A stretch of DNA of 6,681 nt from Patescibacteria group bacterium (GCA_015491015.1 WFWQ01000043.1:1-6681); one strand, 5' to 3'. Numbered from the stretch's first letter, positions 1-6,338 are shown. Made by a program: numbers and translations. The notes: generated from the sequence alone by a model not told the origin.

Positions 1-74
1 AAGAAGAGGAGATAATCTTTACTCAGTTTAAAGAAGGTAAAGTAAAAAGTAAAGTGTTGAAAAAATTAATTTAA
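1..74 (+). CDS. xseA: Exodeoxyribonuclease VII large subunit, C-terminal end (partial)
   Basis: An open frame enters from the left edge (first whole codon at base 3) and stops at TAA 72-74, leaving 23 residues: EEEIIFTQFKEGKVKSKVLK followed by KLI. This looks like the last beta-strands of XseA, where a 'G-D-x-[VI]-x-x-x-x-x-[DE]-G-x-x-x-[AS]-x-V' type ending is usual. The identification rests mainly on the next gene, xseB, which begins 7 bases later; the two subunits form exonuclease VII, which degrades single-stranded DNA to oligonucleotides. The catalytic part lies outside the window, so its integrity cannot be judged. The fragment alone would be too short to name. Confidence 0.7.
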   Translation, partial: EEEIIFTQFKEGKVKSKVLKKLI

Positions 75-81
75 AGCTTTT

Positions 82-291
82 ATGCCTAAAGAATTAAAAA
101 AAGATCTAACTTTTAAAGAAGCTTTTACAAGATTAGAAGAGATAGCTAAAATTTTAGAAGAATCAGAAGTTGACTTAGAAGAGGCTATAGAACTAGTGAG
201 GGAGGCTAAAGAATTAGAAAAGTTTTGCAAAGAAAAACTTAATCAGTTTGAACTTAAAATTTCAAAGATATTTATAGATAAAGCACAATGA
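82..291 (+). CDS. xseB: Exodeoxyribonuclease VII small subunit
   Basis: This 69-residue protein is the small subunit of exonuclease VII, the cytoplasmic nuclease that trims single-stranded DNA from both ends; several small subunits bind the XseA large subunit. It shows the family pattern from about residue 9 to 60: LTFKEAFTRLEEIAKILEES, then a two-residue linker region and LEEAIELVREAKELEKFCKE, forming two amphipathic helices of a helical hairpin. Length is slightly below the roughly 80 residues of the E. coli protein. It starts 7 bases after the xseA stop with no clear Shine-Dalgarno, so translation is probably coupled to xseA. Its TGA stop overlaps the start of the protease gene as ATGA (288-291). 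The in-frame TGA stop argues against the UGA=Gly code of some CPR lineages. Confidence 0.9.
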   Translation: MPKELKKDLTFKEAFTRLEEIAKILEESEVDLEEAIELVREAKELEKFCKEKLNQFELKISKIFIDKAQ

Positions 292-1469
292 TGACAAATC
301 AAGCTAAAAAGTTCATTCTTCTTTTATTTGTTTTTTCTTTAGGATTTTTTAGTGGATCTTTTCTCCAAAAGCAGTTTGGTGATCTTAAAGAAGCTCAGGA
401 GATAGAAAAAACCTCGAAGATTGACCTTTCTTTATTTTGGGAAGCTTTAGATAAATTAGAAAAGAAGTTTATTAATAAAGATAAAATTGACTATCAAAAG
501 CTTTTATATGGAGCTATTTCTGGAATGATCTCTGCTTTAGGTGATCCTTATACTACTTTTTTAGATCCTCAAGAAACGAAGATGTTTTTGGAAGATGTTT
601 CCGGAGAATTTGAAGGGGTAGGAATGGAGGTGGGGATAAGAGATGGACTACCTACTGTGATCGCTCCTTTGGAAGGAACTCCTGCCTTTAAAGCAGGGTT
701 AAAGCCTGGAGATAAGATTCTAGCTATAGATCAAGTTCCAACTAACAATATGTCTTTGGAAGAAGTAGTCAAGAGGATCAGAGGCCCAAAAGGAACGCGA
801 GTTACTTTGACTATATTGAGAGAAGGATGGAGTGTTCCTAAAGATTTTCAGATAAGGAGAGATAGAATTAAGATTCCAGCTCTGAGGTTTGAAATGAAAG
901 AAGGAGATATAGCTTATGTAAAAATTTATAACTTTTCTTCTTTGTTGGATTATGAATTTAGAAAATTAGCTTTAAAACTTTATCAACAAAAGGTAGATAA
1001 GATAATTTTAGATTTAAGAAACAATCCGGGAGGGTATTTTAGAGTGGCTGTGAATTTAGCGGGATGGTTCATAGATAGAGGAAAATTGATTGCTATAGAA
1101 AGATTTGGAGACGGAAGAGAAAACTTATATAAATCTCCAGGGCCTGCCAGATTAAAATATACTAAAGTTGTAGTTTTAATTAACCAAGGATCAGCTTCAG
1201 CCTCAGAGATATTAGCTGGAGCTTTAAGGTATTATACAAAAGCCAAGTTAGTAGGGGAAAGATCTTTTGGCAAAGGTTCGGTGCAAGAGATGATTAGACT
1301 TAAAGATGGATCTGCTTTAAAGGTTACCATTGCTCATTGGTTGACTCCAGATGGGACTCTGATTGAAGGTAAAGGTTTGAAGCCAGATGTGGAAGTTAAG
1401 AATCTAGAAGATAGTCAAGAAGATTTGCAATTGAAAAAAGCTATTGAAATTCTTAATAGCTCTTCTTAA
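288..1469 (+). CDS. Carboxyl-terminal processing protease, S41 family (CtpA/Prc type), membrane-anchored
   Basis: A 393-residue serine protease of the S41 family, which cuts proteins near their C-termini, normally outside the cytoplasmic membrane. Residues 9-22 form a hydrophobic N-terminal segment after a Lys pair, a signal anchor or signal peptide without a clear cleavage site. The conserved ALGDPYTTFLDP stretch is at 83-94. A PDZ domain covers about 106-182 (FEGVGMEV, then GTPAFKAGLKPGDKILAID). The catalytic domain holds LDLRNNPGG at 241-249 and GSASASEI at 301-308. By alignment with B. subtilis CtpB (Ser309/Lys334/Gln338) the active residues are Ser304, Lys329 (in SFGKG) and Gln333, with the same 25- and 4-residue spacings, so the enzyme should be active. 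The start is the first of two adjacent ATGs (288 or 291), coupled to xseB through ATGA. The substrate cannot be read from context. Confidence 0.93.
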   Translation: MMTNQAKKFILLLFVFSLGFFSGSFLQKQFGDLKEAQEIEKTSKIDLSLFWEALDKLEKKFINKDKIDYQKLLYGAISGMISALGDPYTTFLDPQETKMFLEDVSGEFEGVGMEVGIRDGLPTVIAPLEGTPAFKAGLKPGDKILAIDQVPTNNMSLEEVVKRIRGPKGTRVTLTILREGWSVPKDFQIRRDRIKIPALRFEMKEGDIAYVKIYNFSSLLDYEFRKLALKLYQQKVDKIILDLRNNPGGYFRVAVNLAGWFIDRGKLIAIERFGDGRENLYKSPGPARLKYTKVVVLINQGSASASEILAGALRYYTKAKLVGERSFGKGSVQEMIRLKDGSALKVTIAHWLTPDGTLIEGKGLKPDVEVKNLEDSQEDLQLKKAIEILNSSS

Positions 1470-1478
1470 AATTGTTTC

Positions 1479-1487
1479 TGTTAAAAT
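1479..1487 (+). promoter_or_regulatory. Possible extended -10 promoter before rplI
   Basis: In the 33-base gap between the protease gene and rplI there is TGTTAAAAT, an extended -10 element (TG, one base, TAAAAT at 1482-1487). No good -35 box lies 16-18 bases upstream. A start site near 1494 would give a leader of only about 9 bases. In such AT-rich DNA a chance match is likely, so this is weak. Confidence 0.25.
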
Positions 1488-1502
1488 AAATAAAAAAGGT
1501 TT

Positions 1503-1958
1503 ATGAAGGTAATTTTAATTCAGGATGTCCCTAACTTAGGGAAAAAATATGAAGTAAAGGAGGTAAAAGAAGGGTTTGCTAAAAATTTTTTGTTTCCTCG
1601 CAAATTAGCTAAGCCTGCTACTCCTGCAAACTTAAATTGGTTAGAAAGAGTTAGAGCAAAAATTGAAGAGAAAGCGGAAAAAGACCTTCTTCAAGCTCAA
1701 GAGATTGCTAAAAGTTTAGATGGAAGAGAGATAGAAATGAAGGTTAAAGCTGATGATACCGGAAGCTTGTTTTCTAAAATTACAGCTTCTAAAATTGCTA
1801 AACATTTGCAGAATTTAGGCTTCAAAGTGAAGAAGGAAAATATAAAGTTAGAAGGTCCAATTTCTAAATTGGGAGAGTATAGAGTGGTTTTAAATTTAGA
1901 ACATGGATTGGAAGCTGAAATTACTTTGTTAGTTAATCCTCAAGAGGAGAAAAAATAA
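1503..1958 (+). CDS. rplI: 50S ribosomal protein L9
   Basis: A 151-residue ribosomal protein L9, which binds 23S rRNA with its N-terminal domain and reaches out from the 50S subunit near the L1 stalk. The N-terminal rRNA-binding domain is typical: MKVILIQDVPNLGKKYEVKE, then GFAKNFLFPRKLAKPAT, residues 1-40. A long connecting helix follows (about 41-75, charged). The C-terminal domain is recognisable from GSLFSKITASKIAKHL and LGEYRVVLNL. Length matches the family (about 148 residues). It sits 33 bases after the protease gene and 11 bases before pyrG, instead of in the common rpsF-ssb-rpsR-rplI cluster. The only Shine-Dalgarno-like bases (AAGG, 1496-1499) are very close to the ATG. Several CPR groups lack L9, so its presence is useful for placing the organism. 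Confidence 0.95.
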   Translation: MKVILIQDVPNLGKKYEVKEVKEGFAKNFLFPRKLAKPATPANLNWLERVRAKIEEKAEKDLLQAQEIAKSLDGREIEMKVKADDTGSLFSKITASKIAKHLQNLGFKVKKENIKLEGPISKLGEYRVVLNLEHGLEAEITLLVNPQEEKK

Positions 1959-1969
1959 ACTTTTTTAAA

Positions 1970-3619
1970 GTGGCAAGATACATCTTTATCATTGGAGGAG
2001 TGATGTCGGGAATTGGTAAAGGAACGATTACAGCTTCAATTGGTAAGATTTTAAAGAGTAAAGGATACAAAGTTACCTGCATTAAAGCTGATCCTTATCT
2101 GAATGTAGATGCAGGAACAATGAACCCTACCGAGCACGGAGAAGTTTTTGTAACTAAAGATGGGGTAGAAACCGATCAAGATATAGGAACTTACGAAAGA
2201 TTTTTAGGTGAAGAGTTGAGTTCTTTAAACTATTTAACTTCCGGAAAAGTTTACCTCTCGGTTTTAACTAAAGAAAGAAACTTAGAGTATGGAGGAAAGT
2301 GTGTAGAAGCTGTTCCTCACATTCCCGAAGAGATCATCTCTCAAATCAAAAAGTGTGCAAGAGAAACTAAAGCTGACTTTGTTTTAGTAGAGATTGGGGG
2401 AACGGTGGGCGAGTATCAAAATCAGATGTTTATGGAAGCAGCCAGAATGATGCACCTTAAAGAGCCTAATAAAGTTTTGTTTGTGTTAGTTAGTTATTTG
2501 CCAATTCCCCAAACTATCGGTGAGATGAAGACTAAACCTACCCAAACAGCGTGCAGGCTCTTAAATGAAGCTGGTATTCAACCAGATATCATTATTGGGA
2601 GAGCAGAATGTATTTTGGATTTTCCTCGGAAGAAGAAAATTGCTACTTTTTGCAATGTAGATGAAGAAGATGTAATTTCTTCTCCAGATGTTGAAAACAT
2701 CTACGAAGTTCCTTTAGTTTTAGAAAAAGAAAATCTGGGCGATAAGATCTTGAGAAAGTTTAATTTGAGAGCTAAAAAGAAAAATCTTTTAGATTGGGAA
2801 AAGCTAATTTCTAAAATTAAAAATCTCAAAAAGAAGGTCAAAATTGCTATCGTTGGAAAATACTTTGAGATAGGAGAGTTTACTTTATTAGATTCTTATA
2901 TTTCAGTTATGGAAGCTATAAAGCATTCTGCTTGGACTAATAATGTTTTGCCGGAAATTGTTTGGGTTTCTGCGTGGGAATTTGAGAAAAGCCCTCAAAA
3001 ATTAAGCGAACTTTCTAATTATTCTGGAGTAATAGTTCCTGGCGGTTTTGGAAAGAGAGATGTAGAAGGTAAAATTTTAGCTATAAAGTTTTGCAGAGAA
3101 AATAAAATTCCTTATTTAGGGCTTTGTTTTGGGTTACAGTTAGCTGTAATAGAGTTTGCTAGAAATGTAGCTAATATTAAAGATGCAACTTCCAGGGAGT
3201 TTTCTGAAGAAGGGGAGTTAGTAATTGACTTTATGCCAGAGCAAAAAGCTTTAATTAGAGAGAAAAAGTATGGAGGGACAATGAGGTTAGGAGAATATAA
3301 GCTTAAGCTTTTTCCTAAGACCTTGGCATTTAAAGCTTACCAAAGATTTTATCCTCAGTTAAAAGAAAATCCTGTGGTTTTAGAAAGGCATCGTCATCGT
3401 TACGAGGTTAATCCTGAATATGTAGAAATTTTAAAAGAAAAAGGTTTAGTGATTTCAGGAATTAATCCTGAAAGAGATTTAGTGGAGATTATAGAGTTGA
3501 AAGACCATCCTTTCTTTTTAGGAACTCAGTTTCATCCTGAGTTTAAATCTCAACTTTTAAAGCCTCATCCTTTGTTTTTTGAGTTTATTAGGGCTTCAAT
3601 CAAAAATCTAACTTTTTAA
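1970..3619 (+). CDS. pyrG: CTP synthase (glutamine-hydrolysing), divergent CPR-like form
   Basis: A 549-residue CTP synthase (EC 6.3.4.2) that makes CTP from UTP, ATP and glutamine in the cytoplasm. The N-terminal synthetase domain (about 1-270) has the P-loop [11 protein letters not shown] with Lys17, Mg ligands Asp71 and Glu141, and UTP-binding KTKPTQ at 187-192. The C-terminal class I glutaminase domain (about 289-545) has VPGGFG at 356-361, nucleophile Cys386 in GLCFG, and His522 and Glu524 in QFHPEF, so the triad is complete. Synthetase signatures differ from E. coli: SSLGKG is SGIGKG, LDLGHYERF is QDIGTYERF, and GTVGDIE is GTVGEYQ. The first resembles eukaryotic enzymes as well as CPR ones. 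The start is GTG 1970, set by the family N-terminus. The GAGGAG at 1944-1949 is about 20 bases upstream, too far for normal use, so coupling to rplI is likely. Confidence 0.96.
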   Translation: MARYIFIIGGVMSGIGKGTITASIGKILKSKGYKVTCIKADPYLNVDAGTMNPTEHGEVFVTKDGVETDQDIGTYERFLGEELSSLNYLTSGKVYLSVLTKERNLEYGGKCVEAVPHIPEEIISQIKKCARETKADFVLVEIGGTVGEYQNQMFMEAARMMHLKEPNKVLFVLVSYLPIPQTIGEMKTKPTQTACRLLNEAGIQPDIIIGRAECILDFPRKKKIATFCNVDEEDVISSPDVENIYEVPLVLEKENLGDKILRKFNLRAKKKNLLDWEKLISKIKNLKKKVKIAIVGKYFEIGEFTLLDSYISVMEAIKHSAWTNNVLPEIVWVSAWEFEKSPQKLSELSNYSGVIVPGGFGKRDVEGKILAIKFCRENKIPYLGLCFGLQLAVIEFARNVANIKDATSREFSEEGELVIDFMPEQKALIREKKYGGTMRLGEYKLKLFPKTLAFKAYQRFYPQLKENPVVLERHRHRYEVNPEYVEILKEKGLVISGINPERDLVEIIELKDHPFFLGTQFHPEFKSQLLKPHPLFFEFIRASIKNLTF

Positions 3620-3888
3620 ATTACTTCTACAACTTTTATTTTCTTTCTCTTCCCGGTAAAAGTAGTTTTTCTTTTTTCTCTAAATTTCACTATTCCATCT
3701 TTTAAAGCAAAAAGAGTGTAATCTTTACCTATGCCTACATTTTTTCCAGGATGAAAGTGGGTTCCTCTTTGTCTGACGATAATATTTCCCTTTTTAGCTT
3801 TTTGGCCATCGTGAATTTTTACTCCTAAATATTTTGGCCTTGAGTCTCTTCCTAATTGAGTTGATCCTGCAGATCTTGTCTTTGCCAT
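3616..3888 (-). CDS. rpmA: 50S ribosomal protein L27
   Basis: A 90-residue ribosomal protein L27, whose N-terminal tail reaches the peptidyl-transferase centre. The signature is clear: [17 protein letters not shown], then [20 protein letters not shown] and [12 protein letters not shown]. The N-terminus is MAKTRSAGS, so it lacks the cleaved extension found in Firmicutes-type L27. The C-terminus carries a basic tail ([14 protein letters not shown]). The usual partner rplU (L21) is not adjacent. The gene stands alone between two opposing blocks: its TAA stop overlaps that of pyrG by 4 bases (3616-3619), and its start faces a gene on the + strand 46 bases away. It has no Shine-Dalgarno and a likely leader of under 20 bases. 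Confidence 0.95.
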   Translation of the reverse strand: MAKTRSAGSTQLGRDSRPKYLGVKIHDGQKAKKGNIIVRQRGTHFHPGKNVGIGKDYTLFALKDGIVKFREKRKTTFTGKRKKIKVVEVI

Positions 3889-3904
3889 AGTTTTAGATTA
3901 AAAT
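3876..3904 (+). promoter_or_regulatory. Predicted promoter for the membrane mini-protein / uppS / pgsA-like block
   Basis: TTGTCT (3876-3881) and TAAAAT (3899-3904) are separated by exactly 17 bases and match the sigma70 consensus at 4 of 6 and 5 of 6 positions. Transcription would begin near 3911, giving a leader of about 24 bases before the ATG at 3935. The -35 box lies inside the 5' coding end of rpmA. It is the only block start here with room for a promoter, which supports the call. Confidence 0.5.
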
Positions 3905-3912
3905 TTTAAATT

Positions 3913-3941
3913 AGTTTAGCTAAAACTTTTAAAGATGTCAA
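3913..3941 (-). promoter_or_regulatory. Predicted promoter for rpmA
   Basis: Read on the - strand, a perfect TTGACA (3941-3936) is followed after 17 bases by TAAACT (3918-3913). Transcription would begin near 3906, about 18 bases before the rpmA start codon. The -35 box overlaps the start codon region of the + strand mini-gene, and the -10 box overlaps a 10-base palindrome, TTTAGCTAAA (3915-3924). The -10 faces that of the + strand promoter with 8 bases between them. Confidence 0.5.
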
Positions 3942-4084
3942 AGGGTTGGTGGGGCTTGAAGCTTTTGATTATTTTAGCTTTAGTTTTGTTAGGAGTTTTT
4001 TCTTTTTTAGTAGGTTTTATAGTAGGAAGCTCAAATTCTTACCAAATTAAAGTAGAAATATTAAATGGAGAGCTTAAAGATTAA
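3935..4084 (+). CDS. Small single-pass membrane protein of unknown function
   Basis: An ATG-started frame of 49 codons ending at TAA 4082-4084. The protein starts MSKGWWGLK, continues with a strongly hydrophobic stretch at about residues 8-31 (LKLLIILALVLLGVFSFLVG and onward) and ends in a short tail, SNSYQIKVEILNGELKD. This is a clear transmembrane helix with small-residue positions (Gly20, Gly27, Gly31). I do not recognise a family. The tail segment KVEILNG resembles the first strand of a LytR C-terminal domain, so it might be a truncated relative, but that is speculative. Support for a real gene: a promoter of good spacing sits just upstream, the frame fills the gap before uppS, and its last 20 bases overlap the uppS start, which suits translational coupling. 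No Shine-Dalgarno is visible. It may assist or localise the lipid enzymes encoded next to it. Confidence 0.6.
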   Translation: MSKGWWGLKLLIILALVLLGVFSFLVGFIVGSSNSYQIKVEILNGELKD

Positions 4085-4757
4085 GCATATAGCTTTAATT
4101 CCAGATGGAAATAGAAGGTGGGCTAAAGCTAAAGGTTTAGATACTCTAAAAGGGCATAAAAGAGGCTTGGAAAAAATATTTCAGTTAGCAAAGTGGTGCA
4201 AAGAGGCTAAAGTGAAGTATCTGACTGTTTTTTGTTTTTCTACTGAAAATTGGCAGAGGCCCAAAAGAGAGGTAAGTTATTTAATGGAGCTTTTTAAAGA
4301 ATATTTCAAAAAAGACTTAAAAAAGCTTAAAGACGAAAAGATAAAAGTTAAAGTAATTGGAGATAAAAAAAGACTCCCTCAAGATTTAAGGAAAGCTGTA
4401 GAAGATTTAGAAAATTCTTCTTTAAAAAAAGGTTTTTTACTTCAAGTTAACTTAGCTTTAAGCTATGGAGGAAGGTGGGATATTTTGGAAGCGGTTAGAA
4501 AGATTTTAGAAAAAAGATTAGATCCTAAAAATCTTACTTTAAAAGTCTTTGAGCAGTATTTATCTACTAAAGGAATTCCAGATCCAGATATTTTAATTCG
4601 AACTGGTAAAGAAATCAGAATCTCTAACTTTTTAATTTGGCAATCTGCTTACTCTGAGCTTTTTTTTGTTAAAAAATATTGGCCTGACTTTACAAAAAGA
4701 GATTTTAAAAATATACTCAAAGAGTACACTAAAAGACAAAGGAGATTTGGCAGATAG
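4065..4757 (+). CDS. uppS: Undecaprenyl diphosphate synthase (cis-prenyltransferase)
   Basis: A 230-residue cis-prenyltransferase that extends farnesyl diphosphate with isopentenyl diphosphate to make the long-chain lipid carrier for cell-wall and surface polysaccharides; it acts at the inner face of the membrane. Conserved blocks are all present: HIALIPDGNRRWAK (8-21, catalytic Asp14), FSTENWQRP (58-66), SYGGRWDI (133-140), LIRTGKEIRISNFLIWQ (177-193, with Arg179, Arg185 and Ser187) and SELF with metal ligand Glu198. The usual MDGN and NYGGRWD read PDGN and SYGGRWD. Length is a little below E. coli UppS (253). ATG 4065 directly follows an in-frame TAA (4062-4064), so no longer start exists. 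With no Shine-Dalgarno and a 20-base overlap with the upstream mini-gene, translation is probably coupled. The pgsA-like gene follows after 14 bases. Product chain length cannot be told from sequence alone. Confidence 0.94.
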   Translation: MESLKIKHIALIPDGNRRWAKAKGLDTLKGHKRGLEKIFQLAKWCKEAKVKYLTVFCFSTENWQRPKREVSYLMELFKEYFKKDLKKLKDEKIKVKVIGDKKRLPQDLRKAVEDLENSSLKKGFLLQVNLALSYGGRWDILEAVRKILEKRLDPKNLTLKVFEQYLSTKGIPDPDILIRTGKEIRISNFLIWQSAYSELFFVKKYWPDFTKRDFKNILKEYTKRQRRFGR

Positions 4758-4763
4758 AGGAGG
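4758..4763 (+). promoter_or_regulatory. Strong Shine-Dalgarno of the pgsA-like gene
   Basis: AGGAGG lies 8 bases before ATG 4772, within a purine-rich run that begins right after the uppS stop codon. It is the only textbook ribosome binding site in the window and fixes this start codon. The other genes here have weak or misplaced sites. Confidence 0.8.
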
Positions 4764-4771
4764 GGAGAAGG

Positions 4772-5329
4772 ATGAAACTTGAAAACTTATTTACTACTCC
4801 AACCTTCTTAACTTTAATAAGACTTCCTTTAGGAATTGCAGGTTTGGGGAGTCTGTTAGAAGGAAGATACAAATCTGCTTTAGTTTTGCTGATCTTAGCA
4901 GGGTTAAGTGATGTATTAGATGGGTGGTTGGCAAGAAAGCTTAAAGAAGAAACTTTAGAAGGTAAAATCTTAGATCCGGTTATAGATAAACTTTTAGCTT
5001 TTTTATTCTTGATATTCTTTGCTTCCAAATACATCTCTTGGATCTTTATTGGTTTATATATCTTAGGAGAACTTTATACCGGATTTATTGTTTTGCTTTA
5101 TGTGTTAGCTACTAAAGAAATGGTTCCCATTTCAGAGTTTGGAAAGTTGAGAGCTATTTGCTTTGTAATCTCGATAGTTTTTTTGATGATAGGGGAAAGT
5201 CAAGGGAAGGAAGATTTTATTGATTGGGGTAGAGCTTTCTTTGGTTTAATGTTTTTAAACTTTATTATTGCTTCTTTTGGGTATTATATTCCTTACATTA
5301 AAATGCACTTTCCCGATCCACCAGAGTAA
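4772..5329 (+). CDS. CDP-alcohol phosphatidyltransferase, PgsA-like
   Basis: A 185-residue integral membrane enzyme that transfers a phosphatidyl group from CDP-diacylglycerol to an alcohol. The full catalytic motif D-x2-D-G-x2-A-R-x8-G-x3-D-x3-D runs from Asp47 to Asp72 (Asp47, Asp50, Gly51, Ala54, Arg55, Gly64, Asp68, Asp72), so activity is expected. The N-terminus FLTLIRLPLG has the usual 'LTxxR' pattern. About six hydrophobic segments follow one another (roughly 12-28, 33-50, 73-89, 91-112, 126-142, 152-173). Length equals E. coli PgsA (182), which favours phosphatidylglycerophosphate synthase, but the acceptor alcohol cannot be decided; phosphatidylinositol or cardiolipin-type members share the motif. 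It follows uppS by 14 bases, where many bacteria have cdsA, so the pair is an envelope-lipid unit. The operon ends at a hairpin 27 bases downstream. Confidence 0.88.
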   Translation: MKLENLFTTPTFLTLIRLPLGIAGLGSLLEGRYKSALVLLILAGLSDVLDGWLARKLKEETLEGKILDPVIDKLLAFLFLIFFASKYISWIFIGLYILGELYTGFIVLLYVLATKEMVPISEFGKLRAICFVISIVFLMIGESQGKEDFIDWGRAFFGLMFLNFIIASFGYYIPYIKMHFPDPPE

Positions 5330-5355
5330 AAATTAAGCGAACTTTGAGAGAGAAA

Positions 5356-5388
5356 AGGTCCTGCATTTAAATTGCAGGGCCTCTTTTT
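5356..5388. terminator. Bidirectional Rho-independent terminator
   Basis: A 10-base-pair stem, AGGTCCTGCA (5356-5365) with TGCAGGGCCT (5373-5382), has one T-G wobble and a 7-base loop. It is followed by CTTTTT on the + strand and, read from the other side, by TTTTCTCTC. It lies between the convergent pgsA-like and recombinase genes and can end both transcripts. The recombinase stop codon (5387-5389) sits in the T-tract. Confidence 0.88.
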
Positions 5389-6322
5389 ATTTAAAGTATT
5401 TTTTGTGAATTTCTTTTAGCCTTTTAGAAGTGACATGAGTGTAAATTTGGGTGGCTGTAATAGTTTTATGGCCTAAGAACTCTTGAACCGTTCTAAGGTC
5501 TACACCTTGAGATAAAAGATAAGTAGCAAAGCTGTGTCTTAAAACATGAGGAGTAGTGTTAGCTGGTAATCCTGCCAAAAGGGCATATTTTTTAACCATC
5601 TTTTCCACCCATCTTGGAGTTAGTCTTTTATCTGCTCCCTTAGGAGCTCTATAATTGATAAATAAGGGTTTTTCTTTGTCAGTTCTGCTTTCAAGATATT
5701 TTCTTAACCATTCTACAGCTCTTTTAGAAAGATATACTGTTCTTACTTTTCCTCCTTTACCAATGATTGAGAATTCTAAATCTTGAGTTTTGGGAGTAAT
5801 TTTAATCTGATCTCTGTTTAAGGCAACTAATTCTGAAATTCTCATTCCAGTTGAAAATAAGACTTCTAAGATTGCTCGATCTCTTAGCCCCGTCTTAGTA
5901 GAAATGTTAGGTATCTCAAAAAGTTTTTGGAGTTGTTCTAAGGTTAGGAACCTTACTTCTTTTTCTTTTTTGTGTTTGGGAAGCTTTACTTTTTCAGGAG
6001 GCAGGCTTTCAATATTTTTTTCTGCAAAGAAGGTTAACAAAGATCTCAAAGCTATCAGATAATAGTTTTGAGTGCTTTTTTTGAGTTCTTTTCCTTCAAT
6101 AGTTTTTACTCCGCGAGAAAGGAAGACTTTATATTCCCAAATGTGTTCTGGGGTTAACTCTTTAGGAAGGAGATTTTCTAGTCTTTTATATTTAAGCCAA
6201 TCTACAAACTTTTTAATAAATCTTTGGTAGTTTTCTTGAGTTTTAGAGGAAAGTCCTTTTTCAATATCTAACCAGTCCAAAAAATCAGGAATATATTCAA
6301 TTATAGGTTTTTGTTCTCCCAT
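5387..6322 (-). CDS. XerC/XerD-type tyrosine recombinase
   Basis: A 311-residue tyrosine recombinase. The N-terminal SAM-like core-binding domain covers about 7-105 (FLDWLDIEKGLSSKTQENYQ). The catalytic domain covers about 121-305. All active-site residues align with E. coli XerD: Arg161 in STGMRISEL, Lys189 in IGKGGKVR, His259 and Arg262 in HVLRH, His285 in LGH, and the nucleophile Tyr294 in IYTHV, nine residues after His285 as in XerD. The likely role is resolution of chromosome dimers at a dif site, as the only Xer in the window; an integrase of a mobile element is less likely among housekeeping genes, but no genome context beyond this window is available. ATG 6322 has no Shine-Dalgarno and is preceded by a leader of about 118 bases with two hairpins. 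An insertion-like loop lies near residues 70-82 (RGVKTIEGKELKK). Confidence 0.93.
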   Translation of the reverse strand: MGEQKPIIEYIPDFLDWLDIEKGLSSKTQENYQRFIKKFVDWLKYKRLENLLPKELTPEHIWEYKVFLSRGVKTIEGKELKKSTQNYYLIALRSLLTFFAEKNIESLPPEKVKLPKHKKEKEVRFLTLEQLQKLFEIPNISTKTGLRDRAILEVLFSTGMRISELVALNRDQIKITPKTQDLEFSIIGKGGKVRTVYLSKRAVEWLRKYLESRTDKEKPLFINYRAPKGADKRLTPRWVEKMVKKYALLAGLPANTTPHVLRHSFATYLLSQGVDLRTVQEFLGHKTITATQIYTHVTSKRLKEIHKKYFK

Positions 6323-6338
6323 TATAATTTTTAATTTT

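Noticed and set aside
289..291. UGA recoded as glycine, as in some CPR lineages
   Set aside because: UGA at 289-291 ends xseB at the family's normal length and reading through would soon meet TAG; no in-frame UGA interrupts any conserved protein here.
3632..3670. ACTTTTA (3632-3638) and TAAAAGT (3657-3663) followed by T-rich sequence, as a terminator after pyrG
   Set aside because: The 7-base stem is nearly all A-T with an 18-base loop and lies inside the rpmA coding sequence; too weak to call.
4729..5034. An open frame of about 100 codons on the - strand opposite the end of uppS and the start of the pgsA-like gene
   Set aside because: It lies antisense to two well-supported genes, its Ser/Lys-rich product resembles no family, and it has no ribosome binding site or promoter of its own. 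It is a shadow of the + strand coding pattern.
5387..6322. Recombinase gene as evidence of an integrated mobile element
   Set aside because: No attachment-site direct repeats, no phage or element genes, and codon usage looks like the neighbours; a chromosomal Xer protein is the simpler reading.
6321..6326. TATAAT on the - strand overlapping the recombinase start codon, as its -10 box
   Set aside because: It would place the transcript start inside the coding sequence, and there is no later usable start before the core-binding domain. The upstream TTGCTT-17-TATAAT at 6447-6475 is a better promoter.
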